From Bacteroidota bacterium (GTDB taxonomy: Bacteria > Bacteroidota > Bacteroidia > Bacteroidales > PUMT01), in the NCBI GenBank assembly GCA_003567115.1, contig PXAP01000024.1, positions 1 through 8,190 on the forward strand: 8,190 bases of DNA. Reading direction: 5' to 3'. A model generated the notes under the pieces. The model was not told where the DNA came from. It did no database searches and was given only the letters and a program-made list of their open reading frames with translations. Positions 5,921 to 8,190 of the stretch are shown here, in pieces (positions within the stretch are counted from its first letter, which is position 1; each line of letters begins with the position of its first letter). A program made the translations under genes and the position numbers.

Positions 5921-6952
5921 TTACCCGGTTTTTTTGGCACGGACAAGCACCTGCCTCCTGAAAGCATCCGTAAGCAAAAGAGCGAAAAGGGTCAGAAGAA
6001 AAGCCGAAACAGTGGAAGCAGCAACTATCACAGAGCGTACAGGATAGGATTTTTTCTCCGCCTCCCTGGCATCACTTACAACGTATTTGTACGGCATAAA
6101 ACCTTCGGCATTGATGCGGGCCTCATCGACAAACGATCTCAGTTCATTCAGTTTCTCCAGATGCAAAACAAGGTTGTCACGGAGGTTTATATAAGCGCCC
6201 CCGTAAGAGGAGAGCATTCCGAGCTTTTCACTGAAAAAGTTGATGCCGGCAGTATCACGGTTCAGCACGGCCGCGGCATAGGCTTCATTCAGGACCTCTG
6301 CCTGGGACTCGTAATCTATGATCCCCATCTCCCTTATTTTTCTGAGGGAATCTTCCAGCACACTCACATCCTGCTTTAACCGCCTGTACTCCTCCTCAAC
6401 AATAGCCAGCGATCGTAAAGCCCTGTCTCTCATCATATGGTTCATTACCGAATCAACATAAGCAGCTATATCATTGGCCATGGAAGCAGCAACGGCAGGG
6501 TCGGTATCCTGTACCTCTATATCAATGGCCATATACCGGGTTTTGCCGAAATTGACATTGCTGTTGTATTTCCTGTTCAGTGCCGTATAGGGGTAACGGC
6601 TGTTTTCATTGATCCCGTAATGCTCCATCAGATTATACCTTTCAATCATCCTGTCACGTATAACATCGGACTGCAGGAGCTGAAGCAGCCTCTCGGCATC
6701 GGACTCCTGTCCGAAGCTCATCATATCAACCCTGGACAGGTCAGAGCCGATTAGTGAGCGGGAGATACCGGATACAGGGGACGGATAAATGGTTACACTG
6801 GAACTGTAGCGCGGTGTGATAAGCAACGATACAACCACCGAGACAACCAGGGCAGCCAGGGTGACAGTGAGCAGGGGAACCCTTCGTTGATAAATGAACA
6901 ACAGCAATCCGTGTGATGTAATATCCCGGCTGTTTTCAGATTTTTTACCCAT
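5921..6952 (-). CDS. Wzz-like chain-length determinant / polysaccharide co-polymerase
   Basis: A 343-aa protein with the classic two-transmembrane Wzz architecture. A cytoplasmic N-terminus is followed by membrane segment 1 at about residues 25-46 (PLLTVTLAALVVSVVVSLLI) and the beta-rich TPRYSSSVTIYP start of the Wzz domain. A long periplasmic region follows, with a coiled coil around 155-190 (VEEEYRRLKQDVSVLEDSL). Membrane segment 2 is near 306-328, after EKKSYPVRS. There is no C-terminal Walker/BY-kinase domain, so it is a PCP-1/2-type co-polymerase rather than a Wzc-like kinase. It should set glycan chain length together with the neighbouring Wzy/WaaL-like protein. I choose the ATG at 6952. 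An upstream in-frame ATG at 7081 would add 43 basic, hydrophobic residues and overlap tyrS, which looks unlikely. Confidence 0.85.
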   Translation of the reverse strand: MGKKSENSRDITSHGLLLFIYQRRVPLLTVTLAALVVSVVVSLLITPRYSSSVTIYPSPVSGISRSLIGSDLSRVDMMSFGQESDAERLLQLLQSDVIRDRMIERYNLMEHYGINENSRYPYTALNRKYNSNVNFGKTRYMAIDIEVQDTDPAVAASMANDIAAYVDSVMNHMMRDRALRSLAIVEEEYRRLKQDVSVLEDSLRKIREMGIIDYESQAEVLNEAYAAAVLNRDTAGINFFSEKLGMLSSYGGAYINLRDNLVLHLEKLNELRSFVDEARINAEGFMPYKYVVSDAREAEKKSYPVRSVIVAASTVSAFLLTLFALLLTDAFRRQVLVRAKKTG

Positions 6953-7019
6953 TTCTTTGAGGATTTTAATAATTTTTACCGGTCGCCGAAGTAAGGAGGT
7001 ATTGAAAAAAACAATTATT

Positions 7020-8190
7020 CTACCGGGCAATAATAAGGAAATAATTCTTTTTTCCCTTCTGTACAAGCAGATATTTACCATTTAAAAGGTCTGCCCTGCA
7101 TATGCTCACGTCCGGGTCGCCAACCTTTTCCTTGTTAACACTTAGTCCCCCCCCGCTCACCATCCGGCGGTATTCACCCTTGCTGGAGAATATGCCGGTA
7201 TGTGCGGTAAGCAGTTCGGCAAGTGAACAGGGCGGATCGAAAAGCTTTATGTCAAGCCCGTACCGGGGCACCCCCTCGAAAAGATCCAGGAAACTGGCCT
7301 CATCAAGCCGGGAGAGTGTATCTGATGTACCCTTGCCAAAAAGAATCTGCGAAGCTTCAACGGCGGCCTTATAATCCTCCTGCGAATGCACCATCACTGT
7401 AACCTCCCTGGCAAGCAGCTTCTGCAGGTAACGCTCATGGGGTGACCCGGCATGTTTCTCTACGGCGGCATTTATCTGATCAATACTCAAAAAGGTGAAT
7501 ATCTTCAGATATTTCGCGGCATCCTCATCCGGCACATTGAGCCAGAACTGATAGAATCTGTATGGTGAGGTGAGTTTTTTGTCAAGCCATACATTTCCCT
7601 CTTCTGTCTTGCCGAACTTGCTGCCATCAGATTTGGTTATCAGCGGGCAGGTAAGGGCATATGCCTCACCACCGGTCTTGCGCCTTATCAGCTCGGTACC
7701 GGTAACAATATTACCCCACTGGTCGGAGCCTCCCATCTGCAGCCTGCAGTTTTTGTTCCGGTAGAGCCAGAGAAAATCATAGCCCTGAACAAGCTGATAA
7801 CTGAATTCGGTAAAGGAGAGCCCGCTTTCCAGCCTCTTTTTTACGGAATCCTTGGCCATCATATAGCTTACAGTGATATGTTTCCCTACCTCACGAATGA
7901 AATCAAGGAAGGTGTAATCCTTCATCCAGTCATAATTATTAACCATCTCGGCGGTATTTTCCCCGCCGCTGAAATCGAGAAAGCGGCCAAGCTGATTTTT
8001 TATCGCCTCCTGGTTACTCCTGAGCGTCTGCTCATCCAGCAGGTCGCGGCGACGTTCCCATGTCCGCGCCAGCGCCTGCTGCCGGCGCCAGCGCCGTATT
8101 GCCTCATGGTCCCCTGAAAGCAGGACCTCGGGTACACGCTGGCCGTCGATCTCTTCGGGCCGGGTATACTGGGGATATTCCAGCAACCCG
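7020..8190 (-). CDS. tyrS: Tyrosyl-tRNA synthetase lacking its N-terminus, fused in frame to a TrmD C-terminal fragment
   Basis: The ORF is open to the window edge. From about codon 50 onward (numbering from the TTG at 8186) it is a bacterial TyrRS: NNYDWMKDYTFLDF (83-96), the tyrosine-binding helix YQLVQGYDF (Tyr130, Gln134, Asp137), GGSDQWGN (152-159), the KMSKS equivalent KFGKT (190-194), and a C-terminal S4-type RNA-binding domain (about 320-388) ending LLVQKGKKNYFLI. What is missing is the first ~90 residues of a normal ~425-430-aa TyrRS, including the HIGH motif that binds ATP. In their place are ~50 residues of TrmD. As read, the product should not activate tyrosine. The stop lies 67 nt from the Wzz-like start, suggesting co-transcription. 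A chimeric assembly, a rearranged pseudogene and a true fusion are all possible; I favour artefact. Confidence 0.88.
   Translation of the reverse strand, partial: GLLEYPQYTRPEEIDGQRVPEVLLSGDHEAIRRWRRQQALARTWERRRDLLDEQTLRSNQEAIKNQLGRFLDFSGGENTAEMVNNYDWMKDYTFLDFIREVGKHITVSYMMAKDSVKKRLESGLSFTEFSYQLVQGYDFLWLYRNKNCRLQMGGSDQWGNIVTGTELIRRKTGGEAYALTCPLITKSDGSKFGKTEEGNVWLDKKLTSPYRFYQFWLNVPDEDAAKYLKIFTFLSIDQINAAVEKHAGSPHERYLQKLLAREVTVMVHSQEDYKAAVEASQILFGKGTSDTLSRLDEASFLDLFEGVPRYGLDIKLFDPPCSLAELLTAHTGIFSSKGEYRRMVSGGGLSVNKEKVGDPDVSICRADLLNGKYLLVQKGKKNYFLIIAR
8034..8190 (-). CDS. trmD: C-terminal fragment of TrmD, tRNA (guanine-37-N1)-methyltransferase (partial)
   Basis: The first ~50 codons of the right-edge ORF read LLEYPQYTRP, VPEVLLSGDHEAIRRWRRQQAL and RTWERRRDLL. 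These are the conserved end of TrmD, which methylates G37 of tRNAs using S-adenosylmethionine. The YTRP and VPxVLLSGxHxxIxxWR motifs are diagnostic. The catalytic trefoil-knot part would lie beyond the window. The wording LLEYPQYTRP resembles TrmD of Firmicutes, Chloroflexi or Deltaproteobacteria more than the EAPxYTRP form I recall from Bacteroidales. The DNA is about 67% GC, unlike the rest of the window. The true TrmD end is lost at the junction with tyrS near 8030-8057. Confidence 0.8.

Noticed and set aside
6953..7081. 43-residue N-terminal extension of the Wzz-like protein
   Set aside because: It would overlap the tyrS 3' end and adds residues not expected before the first membrane segment; the ATG at 6952 gives a normal N-terminus.
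4322..8190. A new polysaccharide or defence gene cluster
   Set aside because: Only one Wzz-like and one Wzy/WaaL-like gene are present, with no glycosyltransferases, flippase or defence domains; this is an ordinary surface-glycan pair next to tyrS.

Overview
The window looks like a piece of a Bacteroidota (probably Bacteroidales-type) chromosome. The signs are a TAnnTTTG-type -7 promoter element before efp, few convincing Shine-Dalgarno sequences, and proteins (TsaB, DUF3108 protein, EF-P, GAF/SpoIIE phosphatase, TyrS) that read like members of that phylum. Most of the window is moderate in GC. The last ~150 bases are clearly different: by hand count about 67% GC, against about 47% in the 150 bases before them.

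Layout. Left, + strand: an 18-bp tandem repeat array that runs in from the window edge (1-102), then tsaB (tRNA t6A biosynthesis), then, 6 nt later, a secreted DUF3108-domain protein whose signal peptide is separated from its domain by 13 degenerate pentapeptide repeats. A 451-bp intergenic region follows, with several inverted repeats, two terminator-like hairpins and a doubtful 37-codon ORF. Then come efp (translation elongation factor P) with its own likely promoter, and a GAF-plus-SpoIIE/PP2C phosphatase. Right, - strand, convergent with the phosphatase: tyrS (5'-truncated), a Wzz-like polysaccharide chain-length/co-polymerase protein and an O-antigen ligase/polymerase (Wzy/WaaL family) membrane protein, closely spaced and likely co-transcribed.

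Functional picture. Three genes serve translation (TsaB tRNA modification, EF-P, TyrRS), two serve surface polysaccharide assembly (Wzz-like, Wzy/WaaL-like), one is a signalling phosphatase, and one is an envelope protein of unknown function. I see no phage, CRISPR, insertion sequence or defence system, and I do not claim a new multi-gene system.

Two things deserve attention. First, the ORF at the right edge is an in-frame chimera. Its first ~50 codons are the C-terminal end of TrmD, in GC-rich DNA, joined at a short ERR-DLLDE-like similarity to a TyrS that lacks the N-terminal part carrying the HIGH ATP-binding motif. An assembly or recombination artefact is the leading explanation, but a genuine fusion cannot be excluded from sequence alone. 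Second, there are three separate short codon-phased repeat tracts: 18-bp units before tsaB, 15-bp units in the DUF3108 protein, and a shorter pentamer-like linker in the O-antigen ligase. This suggests that this genome expands non-conserved linkers with frame-preserving minirepeats.
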